Below are positions 47,587-59,249 of a stretch of 64,000 bases of DNA, piece by piece (positions within the stretch are counted from its first letter, which is position 1; every line of letters starts with the position of its first letter). The position numbers and the translations under genes are program-made. The notes under the pieces were generated by a model. The model did not search any database, had not been told where the DNA came from, and saw only the letters and a program-made list of their open reading frames with translations. The DNA comes from Vespula vulgaris (lineage: Eukaryota; Arthropoda; Insecta; Hymenoptera; Vespidae), in assembly GCF_905475345.1 (NCBI RefSeq), contig NC_066605.1, forward strand, positions 744,001-808,000, read 5' to 3'.

Positions 47587-47742
47587 GTGACAAAGGCAGC
47601 GCCTTTGGACGGGTGTCCTCGTTTCCGGGATATCCTAACCTGGATGGTAGCCTGCTTCGGAAGGAAGGAAGTCTCGCTCAGAGTTCACAAGGGATCGCGG
47701 TACTACATGCCACCGAATAACATGCAAATTCAATACTCCCTC
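47587..47742 (+). CDS. Possible exon ending at a splice donor before a GGCAAC repeat
   Basis: The open frame over this GC-balanced stretch reads PLDGCPRFRDILTWMVACFG and then SRYYMPPNNMQIQYSL. It reaches TCG/GTGAGA (GT at 47743-47744), a good 5' splice site. Upstream is (GA)n with no pyrimidine tract, so no acceptor is seen, and the frame begins at a non-ATG codon. All three plus frames are open for part of this island. Confidence 0.15.
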
Positions 47743-47765
47743 GGTGAGATCAACTCAAAGCCTCA

Positions 47766-47825
47766 AAGACGGCAACGGCAACGGCAACGGCAACGGCGGT
47801 GCCGGCAACGACGGCGGCGGCAGAG
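47766..47825 (+). repeat. GC-rich (GGCAAC)n / (GGC)n repeat
   Basis: Four to five GGCAAC units are followed by GGCGGTGCCGGCAACGACGGCGGCGGC, the most GC-rich repeat in the window. One frame reads Gly/Asn-rich (DGNGNGNGNGGAGNDGGG) then RGVCYVEP and a stop. Another reads Arg/Gln-rich. Neither has a supported start. Confidence 0.85.
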
Positions 47826-47879
47826 GCGTCTGCTACGTCGAGCCTTAAGGCTTTGTAAATTCACTAACTTCGGGTGACC

Positions 47880-50220
47880 TACCAACGACGAACCCCTAAA
47901 CATCGTGTTCGATATCGGTAAACAAACGCCGCGAGAGACATTGAAAAGTAATCGTCGACTATCAACAACCGATTCAAATTGATACGGTTTGTTTGTTATT
48001 GATCGTAGATATTATTTTTATATCATTGCTTACGTCGAAAGTTTTGTTTTTCTTTTTCTTTCTTTTTTTTTCTTTTCTTTTTATTCCTATTTCTTTTGAT
48101 TTTTTTCCTAGATACTTTAAAATAAATGTGTAGCAAATCGTTGTACTATTTACGTTCATTCGTGTTACACAAAGTGTTTCCTTCGTTATTTAGACACGCG
48201 ATGAGAAAACTTGTGCTTTCTTCGTTCAATTTCATTTATATGAGTTTTTATTCTACATTGTTAATCTTGTGTTCGTTATAAAAAAGAAAGATAAAAAATA
48301 AAAAAGGATCTCTTTCCGCATTCAAATTCTCTCGGCTCATCCACTGTTCTTTTTTCTTTCTTTCGCTTTTTTTTTCTTCCACTTTTTTTTTTTTATTTCT
48401 TTACCAAGCAAAAAATTTAGATAGCAGTTGCTAATTAATTATACGAGAACTACTACTGTTTTATTGTTCTCTTTTCTTCAGTACGAAAAAAGGGATCTCA
48501 GAAACAGCGAAAAAACAAAGAAACAAAAACAAAAAAAGAATCGTAGAAAATTTAATTAAATATATTCTAAATACTGCAACGCAGACGTTATTTTATTGTG
48601 CGATTAACAATACGATCCCAAGTATGTACGCGCACACATACACACACACACACACAGATATAACCAGCGTTAATTAACTGACCACTGTAATTTATTAGAA
48701 TTTTTCTTTTTCTCTTCTTTCTTTCTTCTTTTTTTTTTAATATCACTTCTCCCCGTCATCTCAGCTCCATAATAAAATACTCTAGGGAATAAAAAAGAAA
48801 AAAAAAGAAAAGAAAAAAGAGAAAAAAAAGAAAAGTCACGGAACGTGAAATATTTAGGAACGTGGCCAAGATCGAATGTCCAATCTACGATGACAAGTAG
48901 AAATTCGATTCCTCGTGAAATCAACTGGTTACGTTTTATCGAGGGAGGGTAAAGGTGAAAGAGTGGTAGAGGAAGGGGCAAAGCGTGCTAGCTTTCGATA
49001 TAAAGGGATAATATACTAATTTGACGATGGAACAATAGCGAGATAGAATACAAGCGCAGAAACGATAAAAGTTTCCTATTCGTTACGACGCGACGCGACC
49101 GAACCGCATGTAGCGTTGGTAGTATTTCATTATCGATATGGCCCTTCGTCGAATCGACTACTTTCGCATAAATTACGCATCGATGAGCATTTATAACGCG
49201 ATAGAGTTCTCTATAATAATTTGATGGAGCCGCTCGGGATATTTCGCAAACATCGTAGCGCGTAGACCACAAAGGATACGAAACTCGTTCGGCTGTTTTC
49301 GTTCGACCTTTTCCCTTCTCTATCCTATATCCCACCACCACCACCCATTTTACCATCCCGTTCACCACCACTCTTTATTGCTCGATGCTCGTTCATACGA
49401 CGAATGTCCTGACTATCGATTTGGGAATTCGACGGGGATGAATTTTTTTACAATATTCATATCAATACCTTTTATTAACTTTTATCTAGACAGAATCTTT
49501 TCAATTAATGAATGTACCTTGATTTATTCTTCGGATTATTATTTCGAAAGTAGATCTCACTTTAACGGGAATGGAATTTTTTTAACAACTATTTCCCGAC
49601 AAATGCGAGCGTTCGTGCACGAAATTCAAGAGAGATATCGTTTATCGACTACTTTTTCATGGCCCTTGCTTGCGTCATGGGACGTAGGAAGAGGTGGATA
49701 ACGAGGTGAGCCATTAGATCGGCGAAAGCGTCTTACCAAAACTGGTCTTTCATCGCAAAAGTCTCTCGATTTGACGCACCCGCCCACGAGAGGATCGAGT
49801 AAAAAGATTTCGTCTCCTTCGTTGATAGACATCGCAAATTAAATTCATCGAACATTTTTTCCTTTTTTTTTTTATCTCCAGCGTTAAGAATTTCTCGACG
49901 TGTTACAATTGTGACTTCGAGAAGTAACCTACGTATGTAAATGAAAGAATTAAACGAAAATGGATGAGCCTCGATCGAGAACAAGCAAGTACATTGATAA
50001 AAAAAAAAAAAATCGAAAGCTTCGAATTAGTTGGAAGATGATCGTAACAAAGAAAAAGTAAAAAACTTTGCAACATTTAACATCCTACAACTCTTCCTCT
50101 TCCGAAAGTATTTTCCATTGCACAAATGCTTTCGTTTCTTCTTCTCGAAGTTCTCTTTGCATTTTTCTTTCTTTCTTTTTTTTCATTCTTCTTTCTTTCT
50201 TTTTTTTCTTTTTCTTTTTT
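47880..50220. other. Non-coding sequence
   Basis: T-rich and A-rich runs at 48045-48110, 48350-48410 and 48790-48835, a short (CA)n at 48637-48656, and a CCACCA-rich stretch at 49331-49375. The frame at 48990-49370 (minus) is mixed in composition but unsupported. Confidence 0.5.
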
Positions 50221-50375
50221 CTTTTTTGTCAAAGTCGTCGTCCACGTCCTAACGGCTGCTTTCCAACTGTCGGGTATCACACGTTCGTCGAGATCGTCGT
50301 CGACGTCTACGATACAAAGGCTCGCAATCGCGACGAAAGAGAGTGGAACCAAAGCACGTTCTCCTCTCTCTGACA

Positions 50376-50539
50376 ATGAGCGTGCTGCACGAGCCCTACT
50401 CGACTGCCGGCACCAATACCATCGTAATACCACGTACTACCACTAATACCAGACACGTAACACAACACGCTCGCTCCATTAACGTTACATATCCGCGACG
50501 TTGTTGGGAGCAATCCTTTATCGTTCATGGCGATATGCT
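50376..50539 (+). CDS. Possible first coding exon in a GC-balanced island
   Basis: ATG at 50376 (context TGACAATGAG) opens MSVLHEPYSTAGTNTIVIPR, followed by a Thr/Asn-rich stretch, VTQHARSINVTYPRRCWEQS and FIVHGDML. It would stop at TAA 50541-50543, but that TAA lies inside GTAAGTG, so splicing at 50539/50540 would remove it. The donor has the U1-matching GTAAGT but a T at -1. There is no signal peptide or known domain. The antisense strand is also open here. Confidence 0.22.
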
Positions 50540-50591
50540 GTAAGTGTATCCCCTTTACATTTTCCTGGAATTACTTTGACGTTTGTCTAAA

Positions 50592-50625
<34 letters not shown>

Positions 50626-51622
50626 GTATGTATGTCCGTCCGCACGTACGTTCGTCTCTTTCTATCTACATAATTCGCAATCGCGACATTACTTTTATTA
50701 CCAAAAATGTTTATTTCGTCGTCGAATTAAAACGAGTGGGAAAGTTACTTTTTATTCTTAATAATTCAAACCAATGATTAAAAGTTTATTATTCATCAAA
50801 TTAAACGAGTTTTCCTACGATATTATTCATGATAACTTTTAAGGACTGAAGAAAAACCGAATGAACGTTTCGCAGTGTGACGCTTTCGTGCAATTTCAAG
50901 CGTAACGTAATTGTAGAAAGATCGAAACGAGTCTTCTCACTGTCTCTCTCTCTCTCTCTCTCCCTCTCTCTTGTTCTCTCGGAACGGAAGTATCGAAGAG
51001 AATTCAAAGTGAAACGAGTTTGTTCTCGGTTTACGGATCTACCTTCAGACTGGCGTTAAACTAGCCGAAACAATTAAAGTTTCTCGGATAGCAGTTACCG
51101 CTTAATCATCCTGTATTCCATACGAAATGAGATCGCCAAGAGATAGCATTTGTAATCCGGACGTTATCGCGGGTCACCGTAAATCGTTGGCGAATCGACG
51201 ACAACTCGTAAATTACTGGAACGCGTTCGACGTCCTCTCTCGTTCTCGATCTCCGAACTTCTGAATTTCTGTTTATCGTATTTCCAAACGATATGTACTT
51301 GGTCCTGTGTATGTATCTATCTGTCGAAATTGAAAAGAAAAATAAACGGGAAAGTATGTAACTTATAATCCGATTGCACTCCTTGGAAAATCAGAATATT
51401 TCCTTCTTTCGTTGCGATCGAGAAAATCTCAAAGACGAGACACGATCGAACTTAGAGTATGTGGAAAAGAGAGAGAGAGAGAGAGAGAGTTCTCATCTTC
51501 CTTTTCTATCTCGCTGTGAAGCTACAAAGTTTCTTATAAGTGCCACTACACCAAGGTACCATCTTCTTTTCGTCTTACAACCTCGTATGTCATTCTCTTC
51601 TGTGTCTATCTCTATCTTTATC

Positions 51623-51629
<7 letters not shown>

Positions 51630-51674
<45 letters not shown>
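51630..51674 (+). repeat. (CT)n tract
   Basis: A 45-base perfect run. A short (GA)n at 51471-51489 lies 140 bases upstream. Confidence 0.95.
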
Positions 51675-51678
<4 letters not shown>

Positions 51679-52937
51679 TTTTGCTGAACTCTACGTACGC
51701 ACGCGTACTACGCTCTCAAACGAAAGAGAGCACTTTCCTTGGAGTCCCGAAATCCCCTCGATGTCTTTGACGCCGGAACAAGGAAGGTACGAAAGACTAC
51801 TCTATGTAATTGTGGTACACGTGTGTGTGTGTGTATTATGCGTTCGTGAATGTAAAAGAGAGAAAGGAGAGAGAGAGAGAGAGACGGAAGACTATCGTAC
51901 GAGGAAAGAGTTTTTCTCACTAATTAATGGATGGATATAATTACAGGAGTCGAACTCTTCCTCGAAAGGGTCTGACAACTGCGAAGGGAAAAAGAGAAAG
52001 GGAGTTAGTCGTCGTTCCCTTCGCAAGGCCTTTAACATTGAATCCGTCGAAGAGGCAGAGAGAGAGAGAGAGAAAGAGAGAGAGAATGTATTTCCAACGT
52101 GTATTTCTCTAGCAGCACGTATACAGGGTGTTCCGCTTTAAACGACGACTCGACGACCAAAGGAAACCGGCTGCTCGCTCCAAGCTACGCCCTTAAGTAT
52201 ATACCTACACATCGCGGAGGATCGCTACGAGAAACGAGAGAGAGAAAAAAACAAAGAAAAAAGAAAGTGTCTGCGGTTAGGAGGGAAACCGACGACAAGT
52301 TCATCGCTTTTCTAAAATGAAAAAAACAAATGATACGTTTTATTTTCGACCTGATTTCATTCTTTATTGCATATGTATATTTTCTATGTATATATATATG
52401 TATGTATGTATGTAAGACGACAGGAAACATTAATATACGTTTCTATGAGACAATGCTGGGATCGCGAAGAAAAGGAAAGAGAAGGAAGGGAAAGAAAAGA
52501 AAGAAAGAAAGAAAGAAATAAGAGAACGAGCAACGCCTGTATGTAACAGATTGAGATAAATTTAAGTTTGTGTAGAAGTATAGAATAATATGAATCTTCT
52601 TTCTCTCTTTCTCTCTCTCTCTCTCTTTCTCTTTCTCTTTCTCGTACCATTGAAAAATGCATGAACTTTACGCTTAGTCGCTCGACCGTACGTGCTTGCG
52701 TATGCATTTACATATACGCACATAGATGACTTGCATACAGTACGATACATGATACGTATATGTTTGATATCGATAAGAAAAAATTTATGCGTGTGGTTCA
52801 ACCGGTTAGTTGAAGTATGTCTTAGCTCGATTATTTTCTTTCTTTGTTTTTTCTAATAACGATATTCGAATATTATACGAAGATCATTTGCATCGTTCGA
52901 TCTTTCGATCGTTGGATCATTCGTCGTATCGATTCGT

Positions 52938-52939
<2 letters not shown>

Positions 52940-52979
<40 letters not shown>
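52940..52979 (+). repeat. (CT)n tract
   Basis: A 40-base perfect run. Confidence 0.95.
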
Positions 52980-52982
<3 letters not shown>

Positions 52983-53328
52983 CTCTTTCGCTCTCTATCG
53001 TTTTATAACGATATTTAATACAAGATTTTATTAATATTATAATATTACAATTCGTGTATGCGTTCGTGCGTGCGTATGCTACGTGTGTGTATATACGAAT
53101 CAGCTGATCATATAAATGAATGAAATAAAGAGAATACATAAACGTCGAGAGGTTTTATCGAATTCTCTTTTAAAATCCATTATTTCGGTCATGTTCCTTT
53201 TCTCGTACGATTAACCGGAACACGAAAATCCTCTCGACATCCTTCGGAATCCAATTGGTGCAATTTCGATTCTAGGCTCGTTAGAAATTCGAATGAAAAA
53301 AAGTAAAGCGATAGAAGGATAAAACGTA

Positions 53329-53341
53329 GAAGAGAGAGAAA

Positions 53342-53388
<47 letters not shown>

Positions 53389-53392
53389 GGAA
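53329..53392 (+). repeat. (GA)n tract
   Basis: A GA run with AAA interruptions at both edges and a perfect core at 53349-53382. Confidence 0.95.
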
Positions 53393-53789
53393 GATGGAAG
53401 AACGATTCAACGAGAAAATCGAGTCGCCATACGTAAATCGCAGGACCGTGTGTATGTATTCTGGGATCGGTCGAATCAGGTAGGATGAAAAAGCTTGCGG
53501 CTATGCGTTCGAGCTTTTTACTCGGTCCTCCGGTACTGTGAGTAAAGAGGAACATGTGCGCATGTGCCCTGCCCTATGAAAATATGTAGGTATTGCCTCG
53601 GTTTTAAACGAGCCACGGTAACGTCGGTATTTTCAATAAACTCCCTCCTCTCTCTCTCTCTCTATCTTTTTCTCTCTTTCTATCTTTCTCTCTCTTTCTT
53701 TTTTACACCCTTTTTCTTTGTCTTATTTATTTCTGACGGAAAGAAGACATCGATATTATGGAGTTTCTGCCAGCACGAGTTCACTTTTA

Positions 53790-53866
53790 AAAGAGAGAGA
53801 GAGAGAGAGAGAGATAGGGATTATAGAAAAGTAGTTAGAATGAGAGAAGAAGCTTTTCTTTTTATC

Positions 53867-53914
<48 letters not shown>
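53790..53914. repeat. (GA)n and (CT)n pair around a 50-bp spacer
   Basis: GAGA at about 53792-53815 and CTCT at 53866-53914 are complementary, so the region could fold as a hairpin in RNA. Confidence 0.9.
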
Positions 53915-53915
<1 letters not shown>

Positions 53916-54187
53916 ATCTCTGTCTTTCACGTTTCTTCGATGTTCAGTTTCTCAAACAAATTCGTCGATACATGGCGTCGTCTTCTTCCTGACGGTTAGC
54001 CGGACGGATAATCGGTCAAAGAGACAAACGCGCTCACGTTCGCGTTCAGGGAATAGCTTTTGCCTTTTTACCGATACCTTCGCTTTTATTACTTTCTCTC
54101 TACACTTTTTCTATTCTCTACTTCGTGTGTCGGCGATAGTACGGCGGCCGGAAGATGATCGAGGTGCTTTTAACGTCTCACGACGTC

Positions 54188-54189
<2 letters not shown>

Positions 54190-54240
<51 letters not shown>

Positions 54241-54247
54241 GTATGTA
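54190..54247. repeat. (TA)n followed by (TATG)n
   Basis: A TA run to 54228 then five GTAT units, the same TA-then-TATG layout as at 25750. Confidence 0.95.
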
Positions 54248-54841
54248 TTCTTCGTTCTTTTGTTTCCAACATTTTCTATCTTTTCGATCGGATTTTTATT
54301 TACGATAGTGGACGACGTTCGATGATAAAAGTTACGTCCGCCAGTTCTCTCTATCGGCAATTTCTTCTGTAAATTTTCTTGTCTAGTAAGTTCTCTTTGA
54401 AGAAAGAAAAAGAGAGAGAGAGATATCTCGATCAAGGTCGGAGCGATTTATGGACGATTACGAGAAAATCCATGGACCGTATCGTTTCTCGATTTGAAGG
54501 TTCGTACATGCTCGGATAATCACAAGAATATAATTGGCTCTACGTTCATGCACTGCTAACAAGATTTTTCTTAAGAAAAGTGCATACTTGAAAAATATAA
54601 GGTCAGTATAATGGTTCTTTGACACATTTCACTTTTTCCATTAAATCTTATGATCTACAATAAGAGGAACGGAAAAAAACAGAAACAAGAATGAAGAAAA
54701 AAAAAGAAAATGAAAAATAAAAGAAAGATCGAAGATAAAATATAGACCGATGGGGTACCGATGATTTTCTAACGTTGGTTAGAGGCTTGAACAAGAAAAA
54801 AGAAGAAAAAAAAAGAAAAGAAAAGAAAAAAAAAGAAGTCG

Positions 54842-54872
54842 ATGGCACAGCGTAAATGCAGTGGCAAAGAAG
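54842..54872 (+). CDS. Possible short first coding exon
   Basis: ATGG in good context (AAGTCGATGG) opens MAQRKCSGKE and runs directly into AAG/GTAAGA, a near-consensus splice donor (GT at 54873-54874), leaving phase 1. Only purine-rich sequence precedes it, so it could only be a first coding exon. A good acceptor, CTCCTTTTACTGCAG at about 54913, lies too close (about 40 bases) to be its partner. With only ten codons, chance is a serious alternative. Confidence 0.2.
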
Positions 54873-55201
54873 GTAAGAAACAGCCATGCATCTTTCTCAA
54901 CTCCTTTTACTGCAGCTGCATCTGCCGCATGGATCCCGCCAAGCCGTTATTTCCAAGTCTTTTTTACGTTGGCCTTGCACGTCTCCTGCCATTATTCGAC
55001 GTCTTTCTCTTCTCCTCTTCTTCGTAACTACATACTATCTTTCCCTCTCTGTCTTTCTCTCTCTTTCTCTTTCCTTTAACTGGTCCAGACTTCTTTTCTT
55101 CCAGCTTTGGAAGCGAAGTAGATGGACGAGCAAAGTTTCGCTTATCTTTCTAAACAAATGTAGCTATCGTTTGTACCGAGGTATCGATAACGTCATCCTC
55201 T

Positions 55202-55235
<34 letters not shown>

Positions 55236-55518
55236 CGTTAACTTGATCTCGTTGGATGTTTAAGAAAAAAGAAAGAGAAGGAGAGAAAGAGAGAGAGAGA
55301 AAGAGAAAAGTTAAATCTAAAAGATTCTCATCAAGTGAAATGGAAGGTAATTATACCGTTAGTAATTAGAGGTTTTATTTTTATCAAACGGCGAATCAAT
55401 TTGCAGGAAGACTAAGAAAGGCTAATAATCGCGAGAATATTGCACTTTAACGTCTGAATCAGGAAACTTTCGAAAGATTAAACACTCTTTACTGTTTACT
55501 TTTGTCTTCCTCGTTTTG

Positions 55519-55519
<1 letters not shown>

Positions 55520-55551
<32 letters not shown>
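55520..55551. repeat. (TA)n tract
   Basis: A 32-base perfect TA run. Confidence 0.95.
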
Positions 55552-55553
<2 letters not shown>

Positions 55554-56981
55554 AAAACTCGTAAATAAATCCTTTTCAAGCGAGACGTTCGAAGGATAAA
55601 AAGAGACGATCGTAAGAAGAGATCGAGATGTCTGGAGAGATGAAAATGAAAAAAAGAAGAAAAAAGAAAATAAGCTATGAGATCGTCTCGATAAAAGATA
55701 AAGAAACGATGATAGAATAAATTTGTCGAAAAGTTTCGAGGAGTCACGATATAATGTTCAAAGCAATTTGAAATTTCTTACGTTGGTGGATATATACGAA
55801 TGTAACGTAAATCGAAAATCCATCGTGGATTCTCGACGTTTCGCTCCTCACGAGGTCTTATTCCACGAACGTGGCTCCGACCATTGTCGAGCCATTCGAA
55901 GAAAAATCTCAAGCTTGTAGAGCCATTCGTAAGATGTGTCCGAGAAGGAAGAGGAGCACGCCTTACGTCCACGAAAAGAAGAGATAACTCGAAAAATGAT
56001 CCTTCGTCCAAGAAAGTAATCTCTTCGAGTGGTTAAAGAAGTATCGACGAACTCAGAAAAGTTCAACGATTATTCGATCCTAGTGAAAACGATCCTTTCG
56101 ATTGCTCGGATTCCTTCAAAAATTTGATAACGACTTGATAATATACACGATTTATTACAACGATTTACTACGAAATCTAAACGTATCTTACCGTTTACAT
56201 TAATTTTTTATATAGTAAAAAAAAAATTGTACAGTGAATAAAAAACAATTTTCACGCGACTCTACTAAAACGAACGATTCGTCCCAAAGTCCCAATATAT
56301 TTTTATATCAACACTAATATATCAATTGATCTGAAGACACCTAAATTATATTCTCTACGAATTTGTCCGATAAAAATGCGACAACGATAGCGTTCAAAAT
56401 TTTCTAAATATTTTCCCAAAAATCTACAATAGAAACGAGGTGATATTAAACGTCAACAGATTTTGATAGGTGGGTTCGGACATATATACACACATATATA
56501 TATATATATATATACATATGAATAGGTACATATATTTTCTATGGAACGAGGTTCGCGTGTCGCCCTTTTAACGTTGCCAACGCACGTAGGAGCGATTAGA
56601 AAAGAGGAAGAGAAGAGGTACGTAGTATGTACGTACGAACGACGCAGGTGGATATAGTCGGAGAGTTCGCCCCGAAGCAGTGTATTACGCGTAAGGGGTT
56701 GAGAATTGTGTGAGAGAGAGAAAGAGAGAGAGAGAGTCGAGGGTTGAAGGGAGATCCGAGAAGTCGCTTCGGAGGGTTTCGTGGTTGGACGAGCGGCATG
56801 GTGTGCTAGCGAGGAAGAGAGGAGAGAGAGGAGGAGGGACGGGCAAACGGAATGCCATAAATCTCATGTAAATTCGGGTCGCTTGATTTGCAAGCACAAT
56901 GCCAGACAATTCTACGGTCTGCCGGGCGGCGCGCGGATGCGGAGTCTGCAGCAGGCTGCTTCGATTCAACGTCCGCGTCGT

Positions 56982-57090
56982 CGTCTTCTCCTCCTTCTAC
57001 TCCTCCTACTCCTCCTATTCCTCCTACTCCTTTTACTCCTCCATCTCTTCCACCTCCTCATCCTTCTCCTCCTTCTCCCCCTTCTCCCTT
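56982..57090 (+). repeat. (CTCCTN)n pyrimidine repeat
   Basis: CTCCTT and CTCCTA triplet-pair units follow a CGTCGTCGTC stretch. Frames over it read poly-Leu, poly-Ser or Pro/Thr-rich. Confidence 0.9.
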
Positions 57091-57280
57091 TCGCCCCTTC
57101 TCTTCCTCCCACCTTCGCACGTTGCTTAACGTTGTTCGTAAAAAGAAAAAGAAGGAAAGAGAATATTGAAAAAAATATCTGAATAGAAAAAAATTTCGCA
57201 CGGAAAAATCACATCATTTATGCGGAATATAATAGGAATTAATTGCATGCTGATAATATTTTTTTCCCCTCCTTTACAAG

Positions 57281-57317
57281 CAACAACAATAATAATAATA
57301 ATAATAATAATAATAAT
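57281..57317 (+). repeat. (AAT)n trinucleotide repeat
   Basis: CAACAACAAT leads into about ten AAT units. Confidence 0.93.
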
Positions 57318-57605
57318 TTTTTACTGTTAATAATTAACTTTCCGAGGTGAGAGAAACGCGAGGATATCCTAGAGGGATTTCTAGGCGCTTTGAATTCCGT
57401 AAAATCATAGATAGATAGATGGACGAGGGAAAGGGGTTAATAATATTTTTTTCTACTGTCTGACAAAGAAAGAAAAAGAAACGAAAGAAGAAAACGATTT
57501 AAACTTCGTCGATTAGGAATGAATTTTCTTATCGAAAGAATTAGATCGATGGACAAAAAAATGTTTCGAACGTTACAATTTCTGATTTCTTTAGAAACGT
57601 AAGTG

Positions 57606-57609
<4 letters not shown>

Positions 57610-57641
<32 letters not shown>
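57610..57641 (+). repeat. (GA)n tract
   Basis: A 32-base perfect run, followed at 57694-57721 by (CGTT)n/(CTCG)n. Confidence 0.93.
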
Positions 57642-57645
<4 letters not shown>

Positions 57646-57848
57646 AAGAGAATCTAGTGTCGGTTTAAAGGGAAGTATCCTAGACGGTCGCAGCTCGTTC
57701 GTTCGTTCGTTCGCTCGTTCGAGGTAACGCGACGGTACTCGAAACGGTAGGAAAGTGTCAGTATGGAATGCACGCCAGTATTTCACGGTAGCCTGGAGCC
57801 CGTGCTCGTTGCACGGCCCGGTAGGCATATTAATGGTTGTCGCGCGAC

Positions 57849-58364
57849 ATGGAAACGCTGACACCCACTACGTTAAGAAACCCATTAGATACTGCTGCCC
57901 GTACTAAGCTCGGCCATTGTTCCGCCGCGGCTGAAATATCGCGCGTTGCCCAAGACCCTACAGGACCTACTCTCTCTGTCTCCTTCGTCTCTCTTTCTGA
58001 CTTGCGTACGCGCGAAACGTGCCGTTTGGGGAGAGGGAGAGACAGAGAGAGAGAGGGGGGGGAAGAGGGAGAGAGAAAAGTGAATCTGGGAATAGAGTGC
58101 CGAGAGGTCGATCGATCTTACCACGACTGTGATAGATTCGTCGTCGAAAGCCTAGAAAGAAAATCGAATTCGAGGATCGGAATATTATCGACGAAGAAAT
58201 TCTTACGATTTGTTCGAATGGATTTCTTTTCTTTTTGTTTTGTATATTTTATTTCATTTTCGTGTTTTTTTTTTTTTGTTTCCTTTGGTTTTTTTCGTAA
58301 TTCATTTTACGTACTTCGCGAGAGCAATCGCGATGGTTCGTGCGAGAGGAAAATGATAAAATAA
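57849..58364 (+). CDS. 171-codon ORF of doubtful coding status
   Basis: ATGG with G at -3 opens METLTPTTLRNPLDTAARTK. The first 55 or so residues come from GC-balanced, repeat-free sequence. The middle is translated (GA)n (GRGRDRERE). Then comes a mixed stretch with VNLGIECREVDRSYHDC, and finally a Phe-rich tail from a poly-pyrimidine run. It is the longest ATG frame here that is not mostly simple repeat. A frame this long is not far from chance expectation for 64 kb read in six frames. No domain is recognised. Confidence 0.17.
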   Translation: METLTPTTLRNPLDTAARTKLGHCSAAAEISRVAQDPTGPTLSVSFVSLSDLRTRETCRLGRGRDREREGGEEGERKVNLGIECREVDRSYHDCDRFVVESLERKSNSRIGILSTKKFLRFVRMDFFSFCFVYFISFSCFFFFVSFGFFRNSFYVLRESNRDGSCERKMIK

Positions 58365-59097
58365 AATCGTTCGTACGAAAATAATATCAAGAGAAACTCG
58401 TCGTATTTGAGCGAGACTGAAGGTACAAGTTTTCATCTTGCTTCACGAAAAAACCTTCTCTCTCGTCTTACTAAAAGGAAAAGAAAACTAAGATTGAAAT
58501 TATTCTCGTTCCCGATGCTGTCGATCAGAGCACCCGACTCTCGATCGTTGATACTTTCAAACTTATCCCCCTCTCTCCGATATGTCTCGCTATAACTGAG
58601 AGAAGCACGATTAGGAACGAAATTAAATTTTCAAAATGCTCTCTTTCGGCGCTTTAAATCGTCGATCAACTCCAGACGATGTAAAATGATTTCGCGCTAA
58701 GCTGCCAGACGCAGTGCACGTCTTCTCAACGAGGACGGCTTCGGGCAAGTAAGTAATTTGAAAGAAGAAAAAGCAAAAAGAAAAAGCAAAAAGAAAAGAA
58801 AGAAAAAGAAGGAAGAAAGGACGAAAGGAAAAAGAAAGGAAATAAAAAGGGAAATAAAAAGATATTCCCTAGAGCTATCGCATATAAATATTAGATATAA
58901 ACAAATCTGAAAAGAACGAAAAAGATATCGAGCTAGACATATCGATTGATAATATCGAACGGAACGTTATCGAGGCGTGGAAAAACTTTTCGATTATTTG
59001 ATAACTAAGAGTGATTAAATAAATGAAAGTTCAAAGTTTATCAAAGTGTTGACAAGATTGGAGCTTCTTGGATAATCAAAGAAGAAGAAAAAGAAGA

Positions 59098-59155
59098 TAA
59101 TAATAATAATAATGATAATAATAATAACAATAATAATAATAATAATAACAACAAC

Positions 59156-59232
<77 letters not shown>

Positions 59233-59249
59233 CAATAATAACAATAACA
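59098..59249 (+). repeat. (AAT)n tract of about 150 bp
   Basis: This is the longest single microsatellite here, mostly AAT with AAC interruptions clustered at about 59127-59155 and 59229-59249. The minus frames are poly-Ile or poly-Leu and are not genes. Confidence 0.96.

Larger units (their letters stand above)
55560..57720. other. Non-coding sequence with a CpG-rich zone at 56580-56980
   Basis: 55750-56460 is plain AT-rich unique sequence. 56580-56980 is GC- and CpG-rich (CTGCCGGGCGGCGCGCGGATGC at its core), flanked by (GA)n and the CTCCTN repeat, and could be a promoter-like zone. No TATA or good exon was identified. Confidence 0.45.

Noticed and set aside
51374..51940. 188-codon plus-strand frame
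   Set aside because: Its length depends on a (GA)n and a 45-bp (CT)n tract. The flanking parts have no motif or splice support.
54873..54914. Intron joining GTAAGA at 54873 to the CTGCAG acceptor near 54914
   Set aside because: About 40 bases is shorter than usual insect introns.
55438..55460. TATTGCACTTT, similar to the seed of the miR-92/310 family
   Set aside because: Only the seed matches, and there is no fold-back partner nearby.
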